From: Ulvibacterium marinum | Lineage (GTDB): Bacteria > Bacteroidota > Bacteroidia > Flavobacteriales > Flavobacteriaceae | NCBI RefSeq assembly: GCF_003626755.1 | Contig: NZ_RBCJ01000001.1 | Location: 992,001 to 1,056,000 of the forward strand | Length of the DNA: 64,000 nt | Direction of reading: 5' to 3' | Shown here: piece by piece, positions 8,756 to 17,209 of the stretch | Numbering within the stretch: the stretch's first letter is position 1 | Layout of the letters: the number at the start of each line of letters is the position of its first letter | The notes under the pieces: model-generated | Seen by the model: only the letters and a program-made list of their open reading frames with translations | Database searches by the model: none | Told to the model about the DNA's origin: nothing | Made by a program: the position numbers and the translations under genes

Positions 8756-8793
8756 AATATTTAGGTTGTTGCATAGTATTGGTGCGGTAATCG

Positions 8794-9219
8794 TTATTTC
8801 GCATTCGATAGGTCGCTATAAAAAGCATCCTCGTCAACCACCAGTGTAGTGAGCTCTACAGTGTGTCCATCGGGGTCTTTGGTATAGATGGAGTAAAAAT
8901 AATGATGGTCTTGAAATTCGTACTTTAGATTCAATGCGTCATATTTCTTTTTTGCCTTTTCAAAGTTGTCCCGAGTTACATTAAAGGCGAAATGATCTAT
9001 TTTAACATTTTTTGAATTCGCATCAAGTACACTATGTTTTTCGTTGGCGGGGAACAAAGCGATACCGGATTTGCCTGCTAGCATAAAGATTGGGAAAGAC
9101 CCCCACTCTGGAAGCTTGTACCGTTTTAACCCAAGTACTTTTTCATACCAATCCACAGAGGCATTAATATCCTTGACCCGAATGGCCACGTGATCTAAAA
9201 AATCAATCTTAAAATCCAT
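8794..9219 (-). CDS. VOC (glyoxalase/bleomycin-resistance) family protein
   Basis: The 141 residues contain the two beta-alpha-beta-beta-beta halves of the vicinal-oxygen-chelate fold: FLDHVAIRVKDINASVDWYEKVLGL at the start and KIDHFAFNV then DPDGHTVELTTL in the second half. The metal-ligand positions H11, H84-region and E of VELT look kept. It lies 38 bases upstream of the GH20 gene on the same strand. The substrate is unknown. Confidence 0.85.
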   Translation of the reverse strand: MDFKIDFLDHVAIRVKDINASVDWYEKVLGLKRYKLPEWGSFPIFMLAGKSGIALFPANEKHSVLDANSKNVKIDHFAFNVTRDNFEKAKKKYDALNLKYEFQDHHYFYSIYTKDPDGHTVELTTLVVDEDAFYSDLSNAK

Positions 9220-9268
9220 TTTTAGGGATAAACTAGTTTTGTCAATTAGACTATTTGGGATTATATGC

Positions 9269-10618
9269 TTAATCTACAATTCTCTGTTGAACCACACCAT
9301 TTTTTATTACCGCATTTATTTCCAAGGTATTTTTTATAGTCTCCAAGGGGTTTTTATCCAACAGCACCATATTTGCAATTTTACCCGTTTCAATAGATCC
9401 AAGGCTATCGGCAGCCTTCATCATAGTTGCAGCGTTCAAGGTGCCCATTTTAATAATATCCAATGGCTCCATGCCACCCATTTCAAGAAGCTGCATTTCT
9501 TCATGTAAACTATATCCCGGTAGAACAAAGGTATTTCCAGTGTCCGTACCCAGTACCATGTTCACACCATTCTTAAAAAGTTCTTGGATATCTTCAACTT
9601 GAAACGTAATGACATCAATGAGTTCAATATTTTCAGTTTTTAGATAATCGCTCATAAAGTCAACATAATCCTTAGCACGAAATATAAAGCCAGGATCTTC
9701 CATGCCCATTAAATAACTCTTATCATAGACCTCCTGTACTTTTTGTTCCTCGATCCATTCAGGGTGTAAGGGATACAAAAAACTTTTATCCAGCATTAAA
9801 GTAGTCACCCAAGAAATACTATCGCGGTATATTTTGTTTACAAGTGCATCATCTCTTTGAAAATCGAGATCTACGCCCGTAAAATGGACAATATTTCGGA
9901 TATTGGCATCGATAGCCATTTGCAGTTCAACATTGTCGCTAACATGTACAAATACCTCCAACCCATTTTTGTTCGCTTCCTTTTGTACTTTATTAATGAA
10001 CTCCTGTGGCATCCGTTCTACTAGGGGAGGGTGAGGGCCGTCTTCTATGGTGAGTTTTATGCCCTGAATGGGGTGCTGTGCGACTTCTTTCACCAATTCT
10101 TCGATTTGTAATGTGTCTCGAAGAAAGAAAACCGTCTTCCCTTCTCGCCACCGACTGGACCCATAGGTTTTTACGGGATGTCTCCCCTCCATGGTAAAAT
10201 GTTGACTGGTATGAAACACCTTGGGAGCAGGCAAGGTATCCTGATTTCCCATATCTCGCATTTCCTTGTAATAACTATTGGTGCATATACCACCCCCGGT
10301 AATGAATATGGAGGTCACCCCAAAATGGATGAACTTGGGAAAATCCTTTTTATAGGACCCGGTATGTACATGACAATCAAACAGTCCGGGAATCAGGAAT
10401 TTTCCACTACCATCAATTACTTTGGCTTTTTGAACAAGTTCTTTTGCATCAATGGCCACGATTCTATTTCCTTTGATGCCTATGTTTACATTTTTTTGGA
10501 GACCAGACCCTGTACCATCAATGAGATTCACATTGGAAATAACCAGATCAAATGCAGAATTCTCTTCTGGCGCGCACGTTGAAAGGAAAAGCAGGATTAC
10601 GATATATATATTTTTCAT
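9269..10618 (-). CDS. Amidohydrolase-family lipoprotein
   Basis: A TIM-barrel amidohydrolase of 449 residues with a lipoprotein signal (MKNIYIVILLFLSTC). The metal-site HxH is in GLFDCHVHTG, a later His is in IRNIVHFTGVD, and the metal Asp is in VLGTDTGNT. The C-terminal composite domain reads TGKIANMVLLDKNPLETIKNT. These features match imidazolonepropionase / prolidase-like exported amidohydrolases, which cleave cyclic amides or dipeptides; the substrate is not evident. The frame extends to an ATG at 10639, but the ATG at 10618 gives the proper signal peptide and was chosen. It lies in the middle of a minus-strand run of degradative genes. Confidence 0.88.
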   Translation of the reverse strand: MKNIYIVILLFLSTCAPEENSAFDLVISNVNLIDGTGSGLQKNVNIGIKGNRIVAIDAKELVQKAKVIDGSGKFLIPGLFDCHVHTGSYKKDFPKFIHFGVTSIFITGGGICTNSYYKEMRDMGNQDTLPAPKVFHTSQHFTMEGRHPVKTYGSSRWREGKTVFFLRDTLQIEELVKEVAQHPIQGIKLTIEDGPHPPLVERMPQEFINKVQKEANKNGLEVFVHVSDNVELQMAIDANIRNIVHFTGVDLDFQRDDALVNKIYRDSISWVTTLMLDKSFLYPLHPEWIEEQKVQEVYDKSYLMGMEDPGFIFRAKDYVDFMSDYLKTENIELIDVITFQVEDIQELFKNGVNMVLGTDTGNTFVLPGYSLHEEMQLLEMGGMEPLDIIKMGTLNAATMMKAADSLGSIETGKIANMVLLDKNPLETIKNTLEINAVIKNGVVQQRIVD

Positions 10619-10709
10619 ATTGGCGGCAATGAGTAGCAAAACCTAATTCCTAGTACCCTAAATATACAATAGATTTTTCTGCCATAGAGTTCCCTATCCT
10701 CTTGGGTAT

Positions 10710-11504
10710 TTACCGGGGTTTACTAACCGTATGGCTTAAAATGAAGTCCACTATGGGTTCAGGGTCTTCCAGGCTATGGGGATGGTGACCCACACCTTCC
10801 TTGCGGATCAATTTAATTTTTCCACCTGCTTCCTCAAAATTCTTGGCCAATACTTCCGTATTTTCGAAATGGGGAACTACCTTATCGGCATCCCCAAAAA
10901 CATGTAGGACCGGGACTTGGGCCTTAGCAAGATCCACACAGGTATGTATTGGACTCCCCTCAAAATCCATAACTGAATTTTCATCCAAACCATGGGCCTG
11001 CAAACAAGCTTCCCAATCTTTAGGACTTCCAATTCCTGTAAATAGACCTCCGGGCCAACTTTTGATATCACAAACAGGCGCATCAGCATAAATACACGCT
11101 ACTTTTTCGGTGTTTTGGGATGCCCAATTGTAAATGATTAATCCGCCCCTACTTAATCCTTCCAAAACTACTTTTTGATTTAGATCGTATTTTTTGGAAA
11201 TGAAGGTATAATAAGCGTTCCATAGATTAACAGCTTCCTCATTTCCGAACAGGTCGGCGACATCAATGTAGACAACATGAAACCCTTTTTCCAGGAGTGC
11301 CTTGTCCACCTGCGGTTCAACACCCCAAAACCTGGCCCTCCAGATCCAGAAACCATTCTCGTTTTTTGTATGGGGGAATACGATTTTTGCCTTATGTCCC
11401 TTAAATGAAAACTCTTTAATTCCATATTCGGCAAATACCTTATCCTCTCTACACGAGCTTAAGCTGAGTATGAGTATAATACAGGGCAACAACGGTAGTT
11501 TCAT
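10710..11504 (-). CDS. Alpha/beta-hydrolase lipoprotein
   Basis: This 264-residue protein has a lipoprotein signal (MKLPLLPCIILILSLSSC) and an alpha/beta-hydrolase core. The nucleophile serine is in GLSRGG, the acid in FGDADKVVP, and the histidine in GVGHHPHSLEDP. The spacing fits an esterase or peptidase of the prolyl-oligopeptidase type. It is probably periplasmic or surface-bound and may remove ester groups from carbohydrates handled by the neighbouring GH20 enzyme, though this is inference from position. It is separated by 18 bases from the upstream ATP-pyrophosphatase gene. Confidence 0.85.
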   Translation of the reverse strand: MKLPLLPCIILILSLSSCREDKVFAEYGIKEFSFKGHKAKIVFPHTKNENGFWIWRARFWGVEPQVDKALLEKGFHVVYIDVADLFGNEEAVNLWNAYYTFISKKYDLNQKVVLEGLSRGGLIIYNWASQNTEKVACIYADAPVCDIKSWPGGLFTGIGSPKDWEACLQAHGLDENSVMDFEGSPIHTCVDLAKAQVPVLHVFGDADKVVPHFENTEVLAKNFEEAGGKIKLIRKEGVGHHPHSLEDPEPIVDFILSHTVSKPR

Positions 11505-11522
11505 TTTCGGTAGCGCAATAGA

Positions 11523-12260
11523 TTAGTTGTTTTGTCTTTTTTCGATCGGTAAAAGATCGGAAAACCAGAAACCCATAGAATGGCCAACGGTACTAGTATC
11601 TTGATCTTTTGGCCTTTTATATTCCCGATAGACTTTTTCGCCTAAAGTAAACTCCACTGGATTTGTAAAGATGGGTCCGTCGAAACAAAAGGTATGAAAT
11701 TCACCATTTTCACCACATGGGTCCACATTGGATGGCAGGTCCTTAAGGAAATTTTCATCAATTTCCCGTCCGGCAAATGAAACATCCAATACTTCGGAAT
11801 TTAGGGCAATGATTATAGCCCTGAAGCCTAAATCCAAAAATTCAGTGATGAGCTCTTTAGAATCTCTTTTCCAAAGCGGAAAGCAACATTCTATATCATA
11901 GGGACTTAATTTTGTTTCCCTATAAATCCTTAGGTCTTCTAAAAAAATATCGCCAAAACCACAATGTGTATATCCTTCGGAATTTAGTTTTCCAATTACA
12001 CGTTCCATTGCGGTATTGTAAACTTCCATGGTAGGCTCCTCCGGCAGCTCTATAGTAGTAAGGGGTAGACCAATTTCTTGTACTTGCCTCTCCAAGAGTT
12101 CCCTTCTTAGGCCATGCATGGAAACCCGGTTGTGATGAGTGTTTACTGTGGTAAGCAATCTATCGATATGATATTTTCCACTCCGTTGAAGATAACACAA
12201 TGCCAACGCGGCATCCTTTCCAGAGCTCCAGTTGAAATAGGTTTTTGGGTTTTTTTGCAC
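11523..12260 (-). CDS. Diphthine-ammonia-ligase-type ATP-pyrophosphatase
   Basis: The N-terminal PP-loop motif SGKDAALAL (about residues 13-21) and the downstream HGLRRELLERQ, GFGDIFLEDLR and DPCGENGEFHTF stretches identify the Dph6/MJ0570-related ATP-binding family. Archaeal and eukaryotic members amidate diphthine, but bacteria lack diphthamide, so the bacterial substrate is unknown. The 245-residue length is normal for the family. It is the first gene of the minus-strand run down to the GH20 gene and leaves 18 bases before the hydrolase gene. Confidence 0.88.
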   Translation of the reverse strand: MQKNPKTYFNWSSGKDAALALCYLQRSGKYHIDRLLTTVNTHHNRVSMHGLRRELLERQVQEIGLPLTTIELPEEPTMEVYNTAMERVIGKLNSEGYTHCGFGDIFLEDLRIYRETKLSPYDIECCFPLWKRDSKELITEFLDLGFRAIIIALNSEVLDVSFAGREIDENFLKDLPSNVDPCGENGEFHTFCFDGPIFTNPVEFTLGEKVYREYKRPKDQDTSTVGHSMGFWFSDLLPIEKRQNN

Positions 12261-12524
12261 AATGTAACTCGTAAAAATAGGTTGTCTAAAATTACGGGGA
12301 ACCTGTCATATAAAAAAACAGATATTTTGCAACGAAACCATTCCATCATTCTGTTTTTTTATGATGCATCCCTACGCAATATATCTAAGAACCTAAAGTT
12401 AACATTCGCCAAAAAAATAGGACAATATCTTTACGCTAGGTTCATTTGTACTTAAGACGCAGCAACTACATTTAGGAGGTAAAAGACTGTTAAAGATTTA
12501 ATCCTAATCAAAATTACTTCCAAC

Positions 12525-13748
12525 ATGAAAACCCAAAAGTTATTATCTAGAACAAAGTTTCTTTTCCTTTTTTCCTTAATTCTTGTTACTTCCTGTATTA
12601 AGGACGACTTCATAGGTCACCCAGGAGGAGACGATGATGTTAAAGTACGATTTGCCAGTTACAATGCCTCCTTGAATCGATCCAACGAAGGAGAACTGAT
12701 TTCGGATTTATCCACACAGGATAACCCACAAGCCAAATTGGTAGCGGAGGTTATACAGAGACAGTACCCGGATGTTGTTGCCCTTTTGGAGTTTGATTAC
12801 GATTCAAATGGCGAAGCACTTGATCTCTTTCAAAAAAACTACTTGGGGATAAGCCAAAACGGTGCGGATGCGGTTACTTACGAATACGCCTATTCCGTAT
12901 CATCCAATACAGGGGTTTTGGCCGAAGTAGATTTGGATGGTAATGGTGAGGTTTCCATTCCCGGGGACACCTATGGATTTGGATTCTTTCCTGGCCAGTT
13001 TGCGTTTGCGATACTATCCAAATACAAAATCCAGAAAGAGAATATTCGTACATTTCAACAATTCCTATGGAAAGATATGCCAGAAGCACTATTGCCCGTA
13101 AATGAGAACAATAGTCAATACTATTCCGAAGAAGCTTTGGCAGTATTTCGGTTATCTTCTAAAAATCATGTGGACATCCCTATTCAAGTTTCCGAAAGTA
13201 AAGTTGTTCACGCCTTGATTGCTCACCCCACCCCACCGGTATTCGATGGGCCCGAGGATCGGAACGGTACAAGGAACCATGACGAAATACGTTTCATCAG
13301 TGATTACATCAATGACGAGAGCTACATTTATGATGATAATGGATTTACCGGAGGGTTGGCCTATGGTGCACATTTTGTTGTGATGGGAGATATGAATGCG
13401 GATACCTTTGATGGCGATTCCACTAACCATCCCATTGGCATATTTGAGAGTAACCTCAAAATAAACCAGAGTGTACTTACAGGAAATAGGGTCCCTTCTA
13501 GCGAAGGAGGTACCGAGGCCAGTATTGTTCAAGGAGAGATAAATGACACCCATATTGGGGACCCTGCCTATGATACCGGGGATTTTGGCGACACTAATCC
13601 TGGGAACTTGCGCGTAGATTATGTTCTCCCATCCGCAAACTTGAAAGTTGTAGATTCCGGCGTGTTTTGGCCCACCGAGGCAGATGAGCAGAATGAGTTG
13701 AATGCCGCTTCCGATCATAAATTGGTTTGGGTGGATTTGGAACTTTAA
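12525..13748 (+). CDS. Endonuclease/exonuclease/phosphatase (EEP) family lipoprotein
   Basis: A 407-residue lipoprotein (signal MKTQKLLSRTKFLF to the cysteine in LVTSC) with the DNase I-like EEP fold. The fold is shown by RFASYNAS at the start of the domain, the metal-binding Glu in VALLEFDYD, MGDMNADTFDGD with the Asp-x-Asn pair, and the C-terminal SDHKLVW catalytic His. An internal DLDGNGEVSIPGD resembles an EF-hand calcium loop. Family members hydrolyse nucleic acids, sphingomyelin or phosphoesters; here extracellular phosphoester hydrolysis is likely but the substrate is open. It is monocistronic, closed by a strong terminator at 13778. Confidence 0.88.
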   Translation: MKTQKLLSRTKFLFLFSLILVTSCIKDDFIGHPGGDDDVKVRFASYNASLNRSNEGELISDLSTQDNPQAKLVAEVIQRQYPDVVALLEFDYDSNGEALDLFQKNYLGISQNGADAVTYEYAYSVSSNTGVLAEVDLDGNGEVSIPGDTYGFGFFPGQFAFAILSKYKIQKENIRTFQQFLWKDMPEALLPVNENNSQYYSEEALAVFRLSSKNHVDIPIQVSESKVVHALIAHPTPPVFDGPEDRNGTRNHDEIRFISDYINDESYIYDDNGFTGGLAYGAHFVVMGDMNADTFDGDSTNHPIGIFESNLKINQSVLTGNRVPSSEGGTEASIVQGEINDTHIGDPAYDTGDFGDTNPGNLRVDYVLPSANLKVVDSGVFWPTEADEQNELNAASDHKLVWVDLEL

Positions 13749-13777
13749 TCTATAACCTTACCACGGCCTAAAAATTT

Positions 13778-13812
13778 AAAAGCCTGATAACAAATTGTAT
13801 CAGGCTTTTTTT
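13778..13812 (+). terminator. Rho-independent terminator
   Basis: AAAAGCCTGATA and TATCAGGCTTTT form a perfect 12-bp stem with an 8-base loop (ACAAATTG), followed by a T-run. It lies 29 bases after the EEP lipoprotein stop codon. Confidence 0.9.
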
Positions 13813-13864
13813 AGTATATATCTATTTCCACGAAAGGAATTATTTCGCAATACTGTTAAGTAGT

Positions 13865-14002
13865 TCAAGTTTTTTCGGTTTTGGGATTGCCATAGCCGCC
13901 AGACCATCCCAACCAATATTTTAGCGAAATATCCTTTCGTATACCATGACTTTTTTTCTCGGCGGGTTTTTTCTTTTCAAAAACTGATGCATCCTCTTTC
14001 AT
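13865..14002 (-). CDS. Micro-gene: 45-residue GWxGGY peptide, copy 2
   Basis: The frame encodes an acidic and lysine-rich N-terminus (MKEDASVFEKKKPAEKKS), then ISLKYWLGWSGGYGNP and a KTEKT end. The core matches the peptide at 6890-7039 (ISLKxWxGWxGGY). Both copies start with ATG-AAA-GA, and both have the same conserved upstream block, with CGTC exactly 34 bases before the ATG. It lies in a 520-base stretch between the EEP lipoprotein and cytochrome c genes that is otherwise without a gene. There is no signal peptide or membrane helix. Function is unknown; it could be a signalling, antimicrobial or protein-binding peptide, but nothing nearby (exporter, C39 peptidase) supports a specific role. 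Confidence 0.65.
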   Translation of the reverse strand: MKEDASVFEKKKPAEKKSHGIRKDISLKYWLGWSGGYGNPKTEKT

Positions 14003-14029
14003 AATGAACTGCTTTAATCGGTCTGTCAA

Positions 14030-14080
14030 TTATAAAGACGTCCGCAGTCTGGATAAGATGATAAAATTTTGTTAAAAAAA
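14030..14080 (-). promoter_or_regulatory. Conserved upstream block of GWxGGY micro-gene, copy 2
   Basis: On the minus strand AAAATTTT is followed 22 bases later by CGTC and a TATAA run, with CAGACTG in the spacer, as upstream of copy 1 (7070-7115). In both blocks the distance from AAAATTTT to CGTC is 22 bases although the internal CAGACTG shifts by one base, so the outer spacing seems to be what is kept. Confidence 0.5.
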
Positions 14081-14268
14081 GATTTTGGTTTCTTAAAACT
14101 GTTTTATGAAAAGTATTGGTTCTCTACGCCTGAGCCATGTACATTATGGCCTTTACGATTTTCACCTTGCGATTTCCCTGCTTTATCCTGTCCATACGAA
14201 TACACAAAAAATGCCGCTATCCCAAGATTATTTAGAGATAACGGCAAGATTAAATTTTCGGAAACGCT

Positions 14269-14751
14269 CTATAACGTCCTTAAATACTCGGCGACGGCGC
14301 GGGTCTCGTCTTCGGTCAGATTTTGGTTTAACATTATGGCATTGTTGTATTCCTTAAGAAGTGCCTTGGCAATGGGATCTTCTTTGAGCATCACATCCGG
14401 ATTAATGATCATATTCATGACCCATGCAGGACTTCGCCTTTCATACACCCCTTTAAGTGCAGGGCCGATCATGCGTTGTTCGGCCATATGGCAGGCCACA
14501 CAAATGGAACTGAACTTGGCCTCTCCGGCACTTGCCAATTCTGCATCTACCTCATTGGAGAAAGAAATATCCTTAAAGGGACCTACACCATCATTGTTCA
14601 TATCCACAGGAACACCCTCGGATGTATCTGCGGCTTTTTCCTCCGTTTTGGAGCGTTTCATTTCAAAACCTCCACTTTCTTCTTTTTTTTCCTTTCCTCC
14701 ACAACCGACAATAAGGCCTCCTAAGGCCAAAAACATGAGTACTTTTTTCAT
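14269..14751 (-). CDS. Class I cytochrome c, lipoprotein
   Basis: This 160-residue protein has a lipoprotein signal (MKKVLMFLALGGLIVGC), a charged linker rich in Glu and Lys, and a cytochrome c domain from about residue 70. The haem-binding CxxCH is CVACH in KFSSICVACHMAE, and the distal Met is expected in the IINPDVMLKEDP or NNAIMLNQN region. IGPALKGVYERR is typical of class I c-type cytochromes. It should carry electrons in the periplasm while anchored by lipid. It lies downstream of the YheT and bestrophin genes on the same strand with a 75-base gap; no oxidase or dehydrogenase partner is adjacent. Confidence 0.92.
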   Translation of the reverse strand: MKKVLMFLALGGLIVGCGGKEKKEESGGFEMKRSKTEEKAADTSEGVPVDMNNDGVGPFKDISFSNEVDAELASAGEAKFSSICVACHMAEQRMIGPALKGVYERRSPAWVMNMIINPDVMLKEDPIAKALLKEYNNAIMLNQNLTEDETRAVAEYLRTL

Positions 14752-14826
14752 TTATACCAAATTTTATTGCCGAATCCTTAACGGCATCTGTTACTTTAGG
14801 GCTACTAATATATAAAATAGCAAGGC

Positions 14827-15789
14827 TTAAATGACCTCTTCAACAAATTTTATTGCTCTTGTTTCATTATGATAAATATTGGTGCTTTTGTAAAAACCAA
14901 CATGGCCACCATATTTTGGAACCTCCAAATAGAGTTTGGGATTATCTTTGGCTTCTTTATAAGGGAAACACTCCGGTCCTAAAAAGGAGTCGTTTTGGGC
15001 ATTGATGACCAATGCCGGAATTTTGATATTTGGGAGGAATTGAAGGGAACTACATTTTTCATAGTAATCCAAGGCATCGGCAAATCCATGCGCTCTACTG
15101 GTGTAGATGTCATCAAAATCCTTCAGTGTTTTTATTTTTTTGATATCCTCATCAGAAATCTTGTCGGGAAAAAGGGGAAGTTTTAGTCTCAACTTATCCG
15201 TTAAATGTCTTCTAAAACGTTCGGCATAGAGGTAGTTCTTAAGCTTCAATAACTCTTTAAGGGAACTATACAGGTCGCAGGGGACGGAAATACCGATTAC
15301 TCCTTTGATTTCTTCCGGAATTTCATTTCTCTCGCCCACATATTTCAAGGCCAAATTACCACCTAGACTTATACCTTTGATGTAAATTTTAGAATGTTTT
15401 CTTGTACGCAGAATATGCCGTATTACGGCATCTAAATCTTCGGTAGACCCGGAGTGGTAGGTACGATACATCCTATTGGTCTCTCCGCCACAACCTCGAA
15501 AATTCACTGCACAGGCATCATAGCCGTTCTGGTTAAAATGCTTGGCACTTCCTGTTATATAAGGCCGTTGGCCATGACCTTCCAAACCATGTAAAAGAAT
15601 GACAACTCCACTGGAGGGTTTGAGGGCGTAGCTCCAATCCAAATCCAAGAAATCACCATCCGGCAATTCTAATCGTTCACGTTCTTGGACCAATCCGTTT
15701 ACCCTGCGGACCAATCCCGAATAAATGGTGGAGAAATGCCCGTTTCTAAATATAAGGGGCGGATTATAGTTGGACGATACAAAAGGCAT
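14827..15789 (-). CDS. YheT-family alpha/beta hydrolase
   Basis: The 320-residue product shows VVILLHGLEGHGQRPYI, NFRGCGGETNR and IYIKGISLGGNLALKY with the nucleophile Ser in GISLGG. The acid is in NAQNDSFLGPE and the catalytic His in YGGHVGFY. This set defines the YheT (UPF0017) esterase-like family of cytosolic hydrolases with poorly known substrates. Its start codon overlaps the bestrophin stop codon by one base (TAATG), so the two are translationally coupled. Confidence 0.92.
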   Translation of the reverse strand: MPFVSSNYNPPLIFRNGHFSTIYSGLVRRVNGLVQERERLELPDGDFLDLDWSYALKPSSGVVILLHGLEGHGQRPYITGSAKHFNQNGYDACAVNFRGCGGETNRMYRTYHSGSTEDLDAVIRHILRTRKHSKIYIKGISLGGNLALKYVGERNEIPEEIKGVIGISVPCDLYSSLKELLKLKNYLYAERFRRHLTDKLRLKLPLFPDKISDEDIKKIKTLKDFDDIYTSRAHGFADALDYYEKCSSLQFLPNIKIPALVINAQNDSFLGPECFPYKEAKDNPKLYLEVPKYGGHVGFYKSTNIYHNETRAIKFVEEVI

Positions 15790-16793
15790 TAATAGAGAAT
15801 GTTATCCTTAGGCTGTACTTTTTTAGGCAAATCCTTTTCATCCAACATGTCGCGTAGATCAATTTCAATGGTCCGGCAAAGTGCTGTCATGGGCACATCA
15901 TTGATGCGCCCCTCAAAAGGGTCTTCACTATTACTGCCTATCTTTTCCATAGTGGTAAATATCCAAGAGATCAAAACAGAGAACGGAATCATAAACCCAA
16001 GAAAAAGCTGTTGTTGCAGATCTGTGCGTATTTCCTTGATTTCACCTTCAAAAATGGAAAGCAGGCCAAAAGGAAGCAATAGAACAAAAATCCAGGTAAA
16101 TAGAGTGCTGAAATAGGCATATTGCCTAGGAAAAGGGGTATTTTTTATACGTTCGCACCTTCCCTGCAGGTTATACAGCTCCTCCAAAGTGTTATGGAAG
16201 ACCAGTTTATCGAACTCCGTAATTTTCCCTTCGTTTAATAATTGTTTTAAATGTAGTCCTTGATTCTTTATAAGGTGTGTAGCTACATTTTTCCGATTTT
16301 CTAATTTCTCATCCTCTTCCGGACTTAAAAAATTATCCAAAACCGAACATACGGGATTCCGCTCCCCATGTCTTTTAAACAGTTTTTCGACCGACTTATT
16401 CTCTTTAATGGAAAAACTTGTAGGTTGGCGTAATTGGATTCGTAAGGCATTGATCCAGGCGATATGTCTATAGATAAGAATACGTTTGGTCTCATGATCG
16501 TCCTCAACAAAACTCAATACATTATTGGCCCATGTACGCGAATAGTTGACAATTCCGCCCCATATTTTCCGAGCTTCCCAAAAACGATCATAGCTTTGGC
16601 TATTTTTAAAACCTATATAGAAGGCTACAGCGACACCGATTACGGTTAAAGGTTGAAAGGGGATATCCAAATGCTTCCATCCTAAATAATAATAGGCAGA
16701 AAAAATGATAGCCGCCCATAAGGTGAAGAAGATCAGATTTTTCCAGGCATACCTTAGAATTATGCCCCAGCTAATATTTCTTTTGATATACAT
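15789..16793 (-). CDS. Bestrophin-family ion channel
   Basis: The 334-residue protein has the bestrophin / UPF0187 layout: an N-terminal pair of membrane helices (LIFFTLWAAIIFSAYYYLGW and LTVIGVAVAFYIGFKNSQSYDRFWEAR), a charged cytoplasmic middle, then a second helix pair (YFSTLFTWIFVLLLPFGLLSIFEG and FLGFMIPFSVLISWIF). FKNSQSYDRFWEARKIWG is the family signature. Bacterial bestrophins form pentameric ion channels, cation-selective in the studied Klebsiella protein. It overlaps the YheT gene by one base. Confidence 0.93.
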   Translation of the reverse strand: MYIKRNISWGIILRYAWKNLIFFTLWAAIIFSAYYYLGWKHLDIPFQPLTVIGVAVAFYIGFKNSQSYDRFWEARKIWGGIVNYSRTWANNVLSFVEDDHETKRILIYRHIAWINALRIQLRQPTSFSIKENKSVEKLFKRHGERNPVCSVLDNFLSPEEDEKLENRKNVATHLIKNQGLHLKQLLNEGKITEFDKLVFHNTLEELYNLQGRCERIKNTPFPRQYAYFSTLFTWIFVLLLPFGLLSIFEGEIKEIRTDLQQQLFLGFMIPFSVLISWIFTTMEKIGSNSEDPFEGRINDVPMTALCRTIEIDLRDMLDEKDLPKKVQPKDNILY

Positions 16794-16927
16794 TTTGGTC
16801 TAGATTAAGGGATGAAAGTGAACTTCCTGCACAGGTCCAGGATAACATATTGGCTAAAAATACTTAAAACTTTCATAATTGATGTTCCCATAAAAATGGA
16901 TTGTAAAGTTTATTGTAATTTTAAGTT

Positions 16928-17203
16928 ATGGCTTTGCGATTAAAAAAATGTGAACACATACAGGCAATTGAATCGGTAAGGAAACCCCTCGATTATGAGT
17001 GCGAGGAATGTATTAAGACAGGTGATTCCTGGGTACATTTGCGCACGTGTCAAAGCTGTGGGATTACCTTGTGCTGCGATAGTTCGCCCAATAAACATGC
17101 AAGTAAGCATGCAGCCTCGCATGAACATGCGGTTATCATTTCTGCGGAGCCGAACGAAAAATGGATGTGGTGTTATGTCCACGAACAAATTGCTAGATAT
17201 TAA
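16928..17203 (+). CDS. UBP-type zinc-finger protein
   Basis: Ninety-one residues form a single ZnF-UBP domain: C8 and H10 at the N-terminus, CEECIKTGDSWVHLRTCQSCG in the middle, then CC and the HASKHAASHEHAV histidine cluster. In eukaryotes this finger binds the free C-terminus of ubiquitin; bacteria lack ubiquitin, so its ligand here is unknown. It lies 6 bases upstream of the cyclic-nucleotide-domain flavoprotein and is surely cotranscribed. The pairing suggests it acts with that enzyme. Confidence 0.92.
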   Translation: MALRLKKCEHIQAIESVRKPLDYECEECIKTGDSWVHLRTCQSCGITLCCDSSPNKHASKHAASHEHAVIISAEPNEKWMWCYVHEQIARY

Positions 17204-17209
17204 AGACCT

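Noticed and set aside
12261-12524. Gene in the gap before the EEP lipoprotein
   Set aside because: Both strands give only short broken frames; a plus-strand frame entering from inside the ATP-pyrophosphatase gene is a shadow. I see no terminator or clear promoter here.
13152-13718. 188-codon minus-strand frame inside the EEP lipoprotein gene
   Set aside because: It is fully antisense to a gene with intact catalytic motifs, with no family likeness of its own.
14084-14268. Minus-strand open stretch ending in an NVHGSGVENQYFS-like tail after the cytochrome c gene
   Set aside because: It is open for about 55 codons but has no usable start codon and no match that I know. I see no other gene in this part of the gap.
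14069-14815. 248-codon plus-strand open frame across the cytochrome c gene
   Set aside because: It lies antisense to the cytochrome c gene, whose signal peptide and CxxCH motif are clear; the frame's product shows no known family and mirrors the codons of the real gene.
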